A DNA stretch of 64,000 bases from Parasponia andersonii. Taxonomy: Eukaryota; Streptophyta; Magnoliopsida; Rosales; Cannabaceae. A program made the position numbers and the translations under genes. The stretch's first letter is position 1; each line of letters starts with the position of its first letter. Positions 12,640 through 23,392 of the stretch are shown in pieces. The DNA is taken from contig JXTB01000113.1 in assembly GCA_002914805.1 (NCBI GenBank), positions 528,090 to 592,089 on the forward strand, given 5' to 3'. A model generated the notes under the pieces. It ran no database searches, was not told the origin of the DNA, and saw only the letters and a list, made by a program, of their open reading frames with translations.

Positions 12640-12707
12640 CCCGTCTGTGTAAAGTGTTGGAATATTTTTATATCCCGTCTGTGTAAAGTGTTGGAATATT
12701 TTTATAT
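12640..12707. repeat. 34-bp direct duplication at the left edge of the copia element
   Basis: Copies 12640-12673 and 12674-12707 look identical. Each contains TGTAAAGTGTTGGAATAT, that is, the target-site bases TAAAG plus the first bases of the LTR. The duplication therefore arose after the insertion, or the LTR start could be either 12655 or 12689. Confidence 0.85.
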
Positions 12708-13257
12708 GGATTATAGTATAATCATTAGTATCTTAGTGTATATTAATTAAAACATGTTAATGATAATTATATATCATTATATTATTATATTTGTCTGTAT
12801 AATTAATTCTGCATAGTATTGCTAATTGAGTCATAATGGATAATGAGATTGATTACGTATTTTAATGTGTATTTAAATGTGTATGAAGCCTATGGTTTCA
12901 CATTATTTAGATACCTTGGTCAGCCCATTGGGCCAAGAGTGTGATCTGCCACACATGTGAAAAAGTCCTAGCTCATTCTTTGATAAAAACCAGTCGTTGA
13001 CCAATTTGTGCATAAGAGGGGCAGTTTTCATTTTGGTGTGGGTTTCAGTTGAGACCTCAAGAGGGTTAAAGAGTGCTGAACACCATCCATCCTCTTCCTT
13101 TTTTTCACCATTTTCGTAGCTCACAGAAGCACATAAGGAGGACAATGGTCGATCAAGACCGCAAGCCACCATTAAAAGTAATGTCCAATTTTTGGGTTAA
13201 TATGCTATTAAGTTTAAATGGATTGTTCTTAATTGTTTTCTGATTTTTAAAACAACA
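12689..13257 (+). repeat. left LTR of the copia element
   Basis: Starts TGTTGGAATA and ends AAAACAACA immediately before the primer-binding site. Its last 190 bases or so match 17940-18136 (shared AATACC/ACACC, TCATCC-like and TTTTTAAAACAAC blocks). The open frame at 12903-13172 on the - strand lies inside this LTR and is not a gene. Confidence 0.7.
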
Positions 13258-16200
13258 ATTGGTATCAGAGCTAGTCCATTTAACTTAAAAGTTATTCTGT
13301 TGGTTGCTTTTTTATTTTTTCTGAATTTTTTCGTATATGCATTTTTAGGCTATCTTAGACTATGTCTAGTTATATGTTAATATATTTAATTTTAACATTA
13401 CTAGTGGTTATATGTATAATTTGATAATTATGTCACTTTTGATTATATACATATTTTGAGCTTATACCATGTTTAGCTATATCTTAATATTTATATATTA
13501 ATATTATACATGATTGTATGCATATTTTGGATAATTTTGTGCCTTAAATTTCAGTTTGAAATTTTTTCATGTTATGTGGCTTAATCAATTGTGAGATTGT
13601 GATAATTATGAGAGTTTATGTACTCGCCTATCGTGAGGCTAAACTTGTCAAATTTTCGAATATAATTGCATCAATTATTATATTCTCACTTTTGGTCAAT
13701 TTTGAGCTTATTTTTTATTCCATATTTTGTTATCATATGCCGCATTTTATTATTAGAAAATTCATTATAAATGACAAATAAATTTTTTGTGCATTTTCGT
13801 GATTATTATTTTCTTGACAATATAAATGCATGATTGGTCATGTTTGAATTTTGTGAGATTTTGACCAATTCTGAATGTTTCTATACGTGCCTATCGTGAG
13901 TTATGCATGTCAGATTATTGATAGAAAAATTGTAATTATTGTTGTTTATTCTTCCTTGTTTGATCACAATTAATACTAAGATATATACGCACAATTAAAT
14001 TATCCTGTCGATAATTTTTTTTAATAATTTTGGTATGATGCTTAGATTGGTAAAAGAAGTGTATTGAATGTCATGAACTGTGCAATCTTTGTTGTTCTAT
14101 CGATAATGGATTGATGTATTTGGTTGTGGTATTTGATGTAGTATCCTTATCTGTGTATGAGTCATTGCTTTGCTTAAGGGACTCTAGCACACAATGATCG
14201 CATTATTGATTGGATCATTGGAAAGTTGAGAGGAAGAGCAAATAGCATGATCTTGTTTTTACATGCATATTAGTGATATTACTCTTAGTATTTCCTCTAG
14301 CTATAAGCAGTCCTTATATCTCTACTATTTTGACGTTGAATGGGACTATTATGTTTGATGACATAGATCTTGCACCGTATATGTTAAAGTAAATGAACTA
14401 GACTTTGTGAGTTTGTAAAACTTCTAAAAATCCATTATTTATAGTCTGTTGATGCCATGAAACTCTATGATAAGTAGGAGTACTTAAAGAGGTGTTCTTT
14501 AATGTTAATGAGGTATTTATGGAATAATTGGTTTGTGACAGCTTTTGAGGACAAGATCGCTAAGTTTTTTTTCTTGAGATCATTGATGAGAAATTTGGGT
14601 GATTTTCTTTGCAATGATGAATATAGACTTTTTAAGTATTTTGAATTCCACATTTTCTGGTGGCATTAGTGGAATCAAAGATCACATTGATAAAGTGTTT
14701 TCTAGTTATTATAGCTCATAGGAATTAGTATGGATTATTGGGAGAACTCTTTGATTTTTGGTTCGTTTCGATTACATCAAGTCATAATGCTCAGAATGAG
14801 CAATTGATTACAGATAAGACTTGATTGTTATAAAAAATAATCGACTTAGATGAGTTAACCACAATGCTTGTTGGGAAAGAGGATAAAATAAAGGATAGAA
14901 TGTCAATGATGGAGATTAAGTTCCAATTAGTCTTGGAATAATACGTGCACTTAATAGTAAATATTATCTTAAAGTTGATACTTTGGAGATAGTCTGATTA
15001 TGATGAGGCTTATGATATTCTTTTAGGGTTACATGTACTAATCTATTTTTTCCTTATTTTGGAAGAGTTTGATTTTATTTTAGGTGATTGAGACATACTT
15101 TTCTTTTGAAATTGAAAAATTGACTACACCATTAATGATCCTAAATGTCTAAGAGACGAAAATCTTACAATTGTGGTATAAGAATTAGATCACATTTCTA
15201 GTTTTTCAAATAGGAAGATCAATGGTAAGATTCATGTGGTGTATTACATGTTTCTCATTCAAGATTGCTTTGCACATATTTATTGCTTCAATGATTAATA
15301 AACTGTCATGGTTATAAGAGTAAGATTGACACTTGTGCGATTACTCTGGATTTAATCTATACCGAGTTTTTTGGACCATTGATTCCTCTGCTTATAAGAA
15401 ATTATAGATGACTATGGGTCTTTATGGATAGCTGCTACTTTTATGGTCATATTAAGCTTATACATTAAAAGTTTTGACTCATGGGAAATGGATTAAAGTG
15501 ATTAAGTTTGACTATGGTGGTTATTATGAGAGATAAAATAAGATGGAATATAATCCTAAACCTTTCGCAAGATATTTCCAAAAATGTGATATTAATCAGT
15601 ATTATGGATAATAATTGGATCTTATATTATAGTGTTGCAAAATGGTATAAATCATACATTTCTTGATATTTTGTGATATCTTTTAAGGATTTATTTATGA
15701 TAATTCATACATGATTAAAGGAATATGGATTTGATTATCTGTCTCATACTCCTATGATGATTGAGTCAAATGAAGTTGTCAGTTTTATTGATATTGTGGG
15801 TACAAGTTAAGGGCAATGTAAGATTTTATTCGATAAGGAATATTCTGTGTTATTATCTCCATTTTTTGTTGTTTCCATTGCAATTTTGTTGGTCCTACAG
15901 TTAACCAGAAACATATAGTCACTCATGTTATACCCTTTGATCTGGTGATTCTTAATGACTCTATATATGAATGAAGAGATATGTATCTTTTGAGGTCATG
16001 ATGATTTGATATACCTGTAATATTTTGAAGACTTTATAGTTTATTGGCAGGAACACGAGTTTGATATTGATTATAGCTCTAATATGATAATCTACCAATG
16101 AGCCATTAGTAGTCTTCAGTTCTTATTATGGATGATACCATCAATAGTGAGATGAATTCCAAGTCTTTTGGAAATGTGGGGCTTAGTTGAATTTGACAAT

Positions 16201-16998
16201 GGTTTTTAACTTTTTGGATAGATATAAATATCTAAGACCAAGCGTAATTATGAGGTTTAAGTAAAGTGTAAGCAAAAATTATAGGTAACGACTTTAGCAA
16301 ATGAGAAAAATTGGTTATGGAGATGTCTTCTCATTAGTTTTCACTAAAGATATCTTATTGGTTTCGTGGAAGTTATTGTTATGTTGACTTAGAACTTCAT
16401 TAAGTGGACGTGTGAATTGCATTTTGAATGAAGTTTGAGTATTTACATGACTGCACTAATTGGTTTTGAGATATTTGATAATGAGCACCTAATTTATTAG
16501 ATCCATAGTTTTTAGTTAGGGATTTGAATCAGCATCAATATAGTAGTATTGTAAATTTGATGAGATTGTCACCATTAGTGTATTTTTGGAGAATGTTTTT
16601 GAATAATGTGTACATGTGAAGGTCAATGGGAGCAACTATATATTCATAATTTTATATGTTATAGATAATGTGCTCATATTTAAAGATTCTGACCCGATAT
16701 GTGAGACAAATAATTGTTGATTAACCATATAGATATGAAGAATCTCACAAAAGCCTCATATGTTCTAGGTATATAGGTTTTTTATATGATTCTAATGGTA
16801 TTTTTGGTTTGTCTCAAAGAATCTATATCGATCAAATTCTTTATAGAGATCCAATTCTATATATTATTATTCTTGCTAGAAAGTACTAATTCTAAAATGT
16901 AACAATTGTGAAAGGCCGAAAGTCCATTAGTTTTTTTTTGAGAGAGATCATGTATGATTAGTCCCTATGCGTATACTGTTAGCAACCTGGTATGTATG

Positions 16999-17029
<31 letters not shown>

Positions 17030-17939
17030 CATACATATAAACTCGAGAACGTATATGCTGATTAGATACTAGAGTAATTTTTTTTTTGGGATACCCGAGA
17101 TCTTATCTTATGAGTGATCTATCGACAGACCAATATTCATGATATAGTTGGATTTTGTAATGTCGAAATTGTAGGCTGTATGGATGATAAAAGTCCATCT
17201 ATATATATATTATGATGATGGTATGAAGAGCTATTATGTGATTTAGTGTCAATTGTACATTTATAGTTACCTCGCTCGTAAAGGCAGAATTTTTTTTGTG
17301 GTGTGTTATAAGGCTACTAGTTATGAAATCTAAATGCAAAACCTTGTTTCAGTATTAAGAGTAGTTCACTCTGTTTTGAGGTTGCTAAAACTTTATGGTT
17401 ATGATTCCACAGCTCTATCTTTCTCTTAATACTTGAGGAGCATTATTAGCTCCAATTTTATTGATATATAGTTTCTATTTATTAGAAAGAAAATTGTAGT
17501 ACCCACATTTCTGTTGAGAGCACGCATACAGATAACATATTGGTGAATTTACTAGCTAAAGGCTAATCTTTTGTGTGTTTTGAGAACACATATCCTATGA
17601 GATACTATTAGTAGCCTTGGTTGTATTGAACTAGTGGGAGTTTATCACCATTCATATATAATAAATATGTTATTGATTAATGCGGATTGCTTATATTTTA
17701 TGTAATACATACATGATATGGATCTCAGTCACGTTTGTGATGTATGCACATATATGTTTGTTTGGTAAGTGACATATAATTAGAGACATCTGATTTTAGT
17801 CTCAACACATATATTGTTGGTGAATCCATATATGAAAATTGTCGTCATGTTTTGTGAATCTCTGGCACTTGGTTGTGCATAGTATTTGTATCATATCGAT
17901 CTAGTATTATACATGATTAGTTTTGGCTATTCATATTTG

Positions 17940-18136
17940 TAAGAGTGCTAAGAAGTGCTAAATACCATCAATCCTTTTCCTTTTCTTCGTCGTTTTCGCA
18001 GCTTATAGGAGCATAAAAGGAGTACAATGCGGGTCAAGACCTCATGCTACCTTTAGAGATAATGTCTAATTTTTGGATTAATATGCTTTAAATTTAAATA
18101 GACGTGGTTAGTTGTTTTCTAATTTTTAAAACAACG
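17940..18136 (+). repeat. right LTR of the copia element (partial match)
   Basis: By eye only this stretch aligns with the left LTR, from GAGTGCTAAGAAGTG to AAAACAACG. It is followed by the target bases TAAAG. The divergence from the left LTR is well above a few percent, which agrees with an old insertion. Confidence 0.6.
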
Positions 18137-18141
18137 TAAAG

Positions 18142-18619
18142 TACTATGCCGAAAGAGTTGCTAATTGCTGGGTGATCATTTTGCTCGGGAATTTCAGATT
18201 GAAAAGTATTGTTCAGTCTAAGTGGGCCGTAAAAAAGTACATATATAATAATTGATTTACTTAATGATAACGAGTCCCCTACTAAATGAGTTAGTAATTT
18301 CAGAAATTAACCAATTACCAACCATTAGAACTTGACATTACCAACCATTAGAACTTGACACTTAAATAAGTATTTTTATCCTAATTAGATGAATAAAATT
18401 GTTCTTTCGTATTTGATACCTCTGCTACATATATTTACGGGCCGGCAGCCATTTCATTTTCGGGTTCACATCTCCCACTTCTTTTTATGCAGAAAATTTC
18501 ATCAAGTCACCTAACGGCTTGATTATCTGTAGAAATTTGGTAACTAAGTGTCCTCCTTTTAAATAAATATTTGTCTCAATTAAAAAGGATATATATATAT
18601 ATATATAGGAACGAATTGA
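18142..18619. other. intergenic, nothing recognised
   Basis: Contains a short direct duplication (ACCATTAGAACTTGACA twice, near 18323-18361) and a (TA)n run at 18589-18606. No gene supported. Confidence 0.4.
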
Positions 18620-18720
18620 GTATTTTTTTTTTTATCTTATACTGTATAAGTATTATTTTGTTCAATTAAAATTGGTTATATATGTATTTTTATGATAAAA
18701 AATAAAAAAATAAAAAAATT
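18620..18720. mobile_element. MITE, family M1, copy b (cut by the assembly gap)
   Basis: Starts GTATTTTTTTTTTTATC and continues TATAAGTATTATTTTGTTC and TTTTTATGATAAAAAATAA, the same order of blocks as the copies at 11632 and 22411. It runs into the N gap, so its right end is unknown. It too sits beside a (TA)n run. Confidence 0.5.
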
Positions 18721-18748
18721 NNNNNNNNNNNNNNNNNNNNNNNNNNNN
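18721..18748. other. assembly gap of 28 N
   Basis: Unknown bases as given. Another single N occurs at 59841. Confidence 1.
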
Positions 18749-19516
18749 TCCGTGTATAGTGAGAGAGAGAAGAGACTCTTGTTAGACAGGGCACGCTTTG
18801 TTTTTTACTCGTGTGGCTTGTGTTAGTTTTTTCTCTCTTTTTTTGGTTTTATTTTTTTTTTTTTTTTTCTTTTTTCTTTTTAAATGATTCTAGCGTTATC
18901 CACTGATAGAGAATAAGTGTGAATCTGACTTATTATAAAGTGGGGTCTCCGTGCTTACAAATATTTCGTGTTTTTATTAGTACCGTATGTTCACAGCTCC
19001 CATTGGCCTATGTGCAACATTTTTTGGTTGAATTCTTGTGACCTAAAAGGATGCTAGTTAGTTGTTTTTCAATTACTTAGTCCTATAAAAGTAAAAACTT
19101 GTACACTTGTACAACCAAATTATCCTTCTAGTTTCTTTATAGTACTCTCTCGACCTAATGAAATACTAATGAAATGGTCTTCCTTTAAGACGAATGCCAT
19201 TGGTTATGGTTTTAATTTATTGTAAAATGGTATTTATATATAGTTTTTTCTTTTTTCCTTCTAATGTTTTGGCTAGTTAATGATTTATATATAGTTGGGA
19301 ATGTAGACTTGAATTATTGTCATCTTCAATGCTATTATTGATAAAAGGAAAAGAAATAAGAAGAATACGAAGAAAACTTTTAGCTCTCTCAAGTGTTCTT
19401 TTTTCCAAAATTTATTTAACTAATTACATTGATCATTGTCCAATTCTGAAAAGAGGCCAATTAAGTGGTTGTCATTTTTCCAATAAAGAATAACAAACTG
19501 TTATACATACACACGC

Positions 19517-19576
<60 letters not shown>

Positions 19577-20024
19577 GTTCTGGAAAGAAACGTCTCAAAA
19601 CCGCGTTTTGGATATTTGTCATCTTTTCGTTACCCTTTTTCGAGAATCAACGACATAGAAGTGACACAAATTGATTTTACATAGTACAGACATGACTTTG
19701 TTATGTTACTTTTCTATGTATTTGTACGCTTTATATGATTACTGATCAACAGAGTTAAATAAGTGAACTAACTGTCATGTAATTATCTAGTAGATCATGT
19801 ACTGTCCCTACTTTGTACGCTAGTTATTAGATATCCCAATTGCACTGAGTTATGTCCCATCTTGGGCATGAGTAGCTGATTATTATTGGGACCAAGAATT
19901 AGTAGCCAATGCGCCTTAACAAGAAACTGTATATAGACAGATTGACGACAAGATAAATAAATATGAAAGTTTTTCAAGATATTGTTTCATAATCTTTTCA
20001 GTACTTAAGGGTCTACGTGTGTGA

Positions 20025-20060
<36 letters not shown>

Positions 20061-20900
20061 AACTTTCACGTTCGTTCAATTAATCTCTTTTTTTTCCACC
20101 TCGTGGGTTTGAAAAATAGCCTGAAGATTAATTTTAAGCACAATGACGTGTGATGGCGTGTGATATGGCAAATTAAAATCGATACTTTGTACACATGTGT
20201 TTTTATTTATTTATTTTTTATTTTTATTGAGAACAAACTACATACAAATGTTTTTACAAGGAAATTATGTGCAAATTGAATTGGCTTACGTAAATGTGAT
20301 ATTGAGACCATTGTATGCGGATGAGTTGGCAAGTGTAAAGACAGGCTTATATGCATCAATAAGGGCCCACGATTTTCAGGTATTGTATGTGTGGCTTACA
20401 TGTGTCGACCAATAAAATCTTGCCATGTCCGAATAAACCAAGCAACTTGGAGCATAAGAGACTGGCCACTTGGAACTCATTTTGTAATTATATTTCTTAA
20501 TTTTCATTGTGTACTGTGCATCGACATTATAAGGCTCTCTATTTGAAATTTCTTAAGAAGTTCTAGAGAACTTATTTGTTTTAGGCACGATGGAGATTTT
20601 TCCTCGTTCTTAACATGTAATATCCATGACACAAACACTTGGTGATGGTGTCCATTTTTAAAGTACATTAAAATCAAGTTGTGGCCTATATAGCATGTGA
20701 AAAAAACAAAAAAATTCTGTCATTCTTCATGATGGGCAATTACCATGCACTTCAGAATACATCACAACAATCGCATATCAATCAATTATGGTAAGTCAAT
20801 TTTGTACCACTACGTATAGGGGGATGTAATTACATCTAAAACCCAAAGGCATATGCAACAAATTAAGCACATTTGTGTTCCTTTTGGACAATATATATTC
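18749..20900. other. intergenic region upstream of gene 2
   Basis: No gene supported. It has long T-rich runs (about 18841-18870), a (TA)n tract at about 19525-19572 and another at about 20028-20055. Open frames at 19465 and 20197 are dominated by simple repeat or lack any family signal. Confidence 0.45.
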
Positions 20901-20902
20901 AT

Positions 20903-21131
20903 TTATATAGACTCTTCCCTCCACCCTCCTAACCTTCCCACATTACTAATTCACAACTTACAATAGTTCCTTTCCCTATTTTGTGATACTTATAGATTCT
21001 ATAATAAGAAAACACACAGGATGTGCTTCTTATAGCTCTCTATATTAATTAGATTTATATAGAGATATTCTCATCTTCCTTCTTCTTTTCCACTACCATA
21101 GTCTTTTTATTTTTCTTTACCATTTATAGCC
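20903..21131 (+). promoter_or_regulatory. TATA-like box and 5' leader of small gene 2
   Basis: TTATATA at 20903-20909 would give a start near 20935. The following CCTCCACCCTCCTAACCTTC and, a little later, CAACTTACAATAG align with the leader of gene 1, which supports the two genes being duplicates including their leader. No ATG precedes 21132 apart from an out-of-frame one near 21020. Confidence 0.5.
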
Positions 21132-21386
21132 ATGGAAACAATATTTAGTGGGACTGCCTCCACTTCCCAAAGGAAAAACTCAATCTCAACCTTTCCCCCT
21201 AAGAGAGGCCTTATCATATCTCAAATTGTAAATAGCTTTGTCAAGACAATAAATTCAACGGCTTCTAAAGCAGGAGGATCACTTGGAATATCATCCAACA
21301 AAGATGTCGCAGGCGAAAGCTCGACCTACTCAAGCTCACCTCCTAGTTTCTACTGCTCAGATGGGAATAATTCGGATGTAGCTTGA
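21132..21386 (+). CDS. small PPKRG-motif protein, gene 2 of the tandem family
   Basis: An 84-residue protein of unknown function, intronless, starting at CCATGG. The core at residues 21-39 reads FPPKRGLIISQIVNSFVKT. The spacing from the core glycine to the following Ile and Ser is the same as in the three paralogues. The Ser/Gly/Asn-rich linker (residues 40-69) ends in PPSFYCSDGNNSDVA, matching gene 1's SD…SDV ending. It lacks the long Lys run of gene 1 and uses AT-richer codons than genes 1 and 3. No signal peptide or membrane span is visible. Gene 1 is its closest relative in the window by tail and leader. Role unknown. Confidence 0.75.
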   Translation: METIFSGTASTSQRKNSISTFPPKRGLIISQIVNSFVKTINSTASKAGGSLGISSNKDVAGESSTYSSSPPSFYCSDGNNSDVA

Positions 21387-22298
21387 TCTATCTAGGTGTC
21401 TAATTTAGTAGCTATGAGAATTGTTGTTTTAGAATTACAACTGGGTTCTCTCTCTCTCTCTCTCTCCATATATGTATATATATATGTATATATATATACA
21501 AATAATATTTTGGTGGTGTGTACCAATTGGGGTCTCTTGTACACGTATAACAATATCATGTATAGATTAAACTACATCATATTACTAGTTAGGATAGATC
21601 TTAAATCGATCTCAGTACTCTGTAAAATCTTTGTCCATATACTTAATCCATTGTGTATAAAGAATATTGATTTCATATGCTTATTAATGGCTGCTGATGC
21701 CAAATATTAATGAATTATTGTTATTAATTCGAGTTTAGTAATACTTTCGGTTTTTCTTTTTCTTTTTTCTTTCTTTCAAATATTGGGAATCCGTGACCAG
21801 AGAATTCTGGTTCCTAACTTGGAGATTGGAATGCATTTTGGTTATAGTCATACCAAATTCAGAAAAGTAACAACAAAATTTGGTCCAAGTAAGATACACA
21901 TTCTTTTGAAAATGAAAGGTGTCCTAATTTTTATTTATTTATTTGTTTTTGGTCTCTATGGTTACGACGATCAATGCGATAAATAGTAAAATATCAAATA
22001 TTGTAACATTGGTCTTAATGAATAAAACTTGCGGTTGCAATTAAAAGGGCCAAATAGATTTATATATATAGGTATATTTTTTTTTGCTCGTTATATGTAT
22101 ATATATATATAGGTATATTTACAAATATGTAATAATAATGAAAAAGGAACAAGAAAGACGAAAGACGAAAGATTTTCTCTTTTATACGTTTACATGGTAA
22201 TTTGTTACAATATAAAAAGGAATCTAGCTTTCCCTGCTCATCGTTTTTTATTTCATTCTCTTCGCGCATTCCATTTTCCTAGAGTTAATTAGAAACGA

Positions 22299-22344
<46 letters not shown>
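21387..22344. other. 3' region of gene 2 and intergenic sequence
   Basis: Contains (TC)n at about 21449-21464, (TA)n-like runs near 21470-21500, a possible poly(A) signal AATAAA at about 22020, and a long (TA)n at about 22302-22344. No other gene is supported. Confidence 0.4.
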
Positions 22345-22346
<2 letters not shown>

Positions 22347-22736
22347 CTGGTGTGAACAACAATGAATGTAGATGAAGTGGGATATTCTAGTTGTGTTTTC
22401 CATCTTGTATGTATTTTTTTTTAACTTATTCATAAGTACTATTTTATCTAATTAAAAATTAAAAACGTGTCTTTTCATCATAAAAATTAGAGAAAGAAAA
22501 TCATTAAATAATATTTTTTTTTATTTTTTTTTCTAATCACAAAAATTATGTTAGTTATTAAATAATGATCTAACGACTAGAAAATATAATAAAAAAATAC
22601 TGGAACTCATTATATATATGTATATATATATATATATAAACGTGTGATTGGAGTGAACATCTGGGAACTCATATATATATATATATATATGTGGTGTGAA
22701 CAACGTTTACGTGTGATTGGTGTGAACATCTGGGAA

Positions 22737-22779
<43 letters not shown>

Positions 22780-22972
22780 TGTGGTGTGAACAACGCTAAA
22801 CGTAAATGAAGTGAGATATTCTAGTTGCGCATCTTTGTAGATTAGAGCTGACGATGTACGTATTTATGTGTGTGTGTGGTGTGAACAACGCTGAACATAG
22901 ATGAAGTGGGATATTCTAGTTGCACATCTTTGTGGATTAGAGCCGACAATGTACATATTTATCACGTTTCTC
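22345..22972. repeat. minisatellite cluster with GGTGTGAACAAC units
   Basis: A 95-bp unit beginning GGTGTGAACAACGCT occurs at 22783-22877 and 22878-22972, nearly identical (both contain GGGATATTCTAGTTG or one-base variants). A partial unit at 22349-22403 is broken by a MITE. A second motif, CGTGTGATTGG, then GTGAACATCTGGGAACTC, recurs at 22641 and 22710 (period 69). The copies are separated by (TA)n tracts of different length, so slippage and unequal exchange probably shaped the cluster. Confidence 0.75.
22411..22600. mobile_element. MITE, family M1, copy c, inside the minisatellite
   Basis: Left end GTATTTTTTTTTAACTTA, right end AAAAAAATAC, forming an inverted repeat. The internal CGTGTCTTTTCATCATAAAA and ATGATCTAACGACTAG match the corresponding blocks of copy a. 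It interrupts a GGTGTGAACAAC unit, so it is younger than that unit. Confidence 0.55.
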
Positions 22973-23392
22973 GGGAAGTTCTGGGAAAGAATTATTGATT
23001 ATAACGTGAGATTTGTCCACAATATTGCTGGCCGACTTTGACATGATTACGTCTAAATCAAAGTTGAAAATGCCTAGCTCCATTATATACTTCTACAAAT
23101 TTTTTTCTGGAAGATGACTACCTACTTCCGTTTCAAGAGAATTTTGCAATAAATAAGGTAAGAAAAAAAAAATTACTCCACCGGTTATGAATAATTCTCA
23201 TTAATCTTCATGCTTCCATATCATCTGATCATGTGTAGATGTCAAAAATCTGTCAATCCCGACTTTACTACAGTGCACTTATTAAGCACGAAAATAAAAA
23301 CTCAACAACGTTAGCACTTATAATTTGAATGATTAAAGTATGAAACTGAAGTACCGGCTTATACTTTTATTAATTGAGTAAAGTACTACTAT
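22973..23392. other. intergenic, nothing recognised
   Basis: No supported gene or repeat. It ends at the poly(T) run that marks the LINE tail. Confidence 0.4.

Larger units (their letters stand above)
12689..18136 (+). mobile_element. decayed Ty1/copia LTR retrotransposon
   Basis: The left LTR is followed by a primer-binding site TGGTATCAGAGC at 13260. TAAAG occurs just left of the element (12684-12688) and just right of it (18137-18141), giving a 5-bp target duplication. The internal part still echoes copia pol in the usual order: integrase near 15360-15620, reverse transcriptase near 16130-16690, RNase H near 17270-17610. It carries very many breaks and encodes no usable protein, so it is old. 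A purine-rich GTGGGAG at about 17634 sits between the end of pol and the right LTR. The family resembles common plant copia elements; lineage not assigned. Confidence 0.7.

Noticed and set aside
12903-13172. 89-codon frame on the - strand
   Set aside because: It lies wholly inside the left LTR of the copia element.
19465-19674. 69-codon frame rich in Ile-Tyr
   Set aside because: Its middle is a (TA)n microsatellite.
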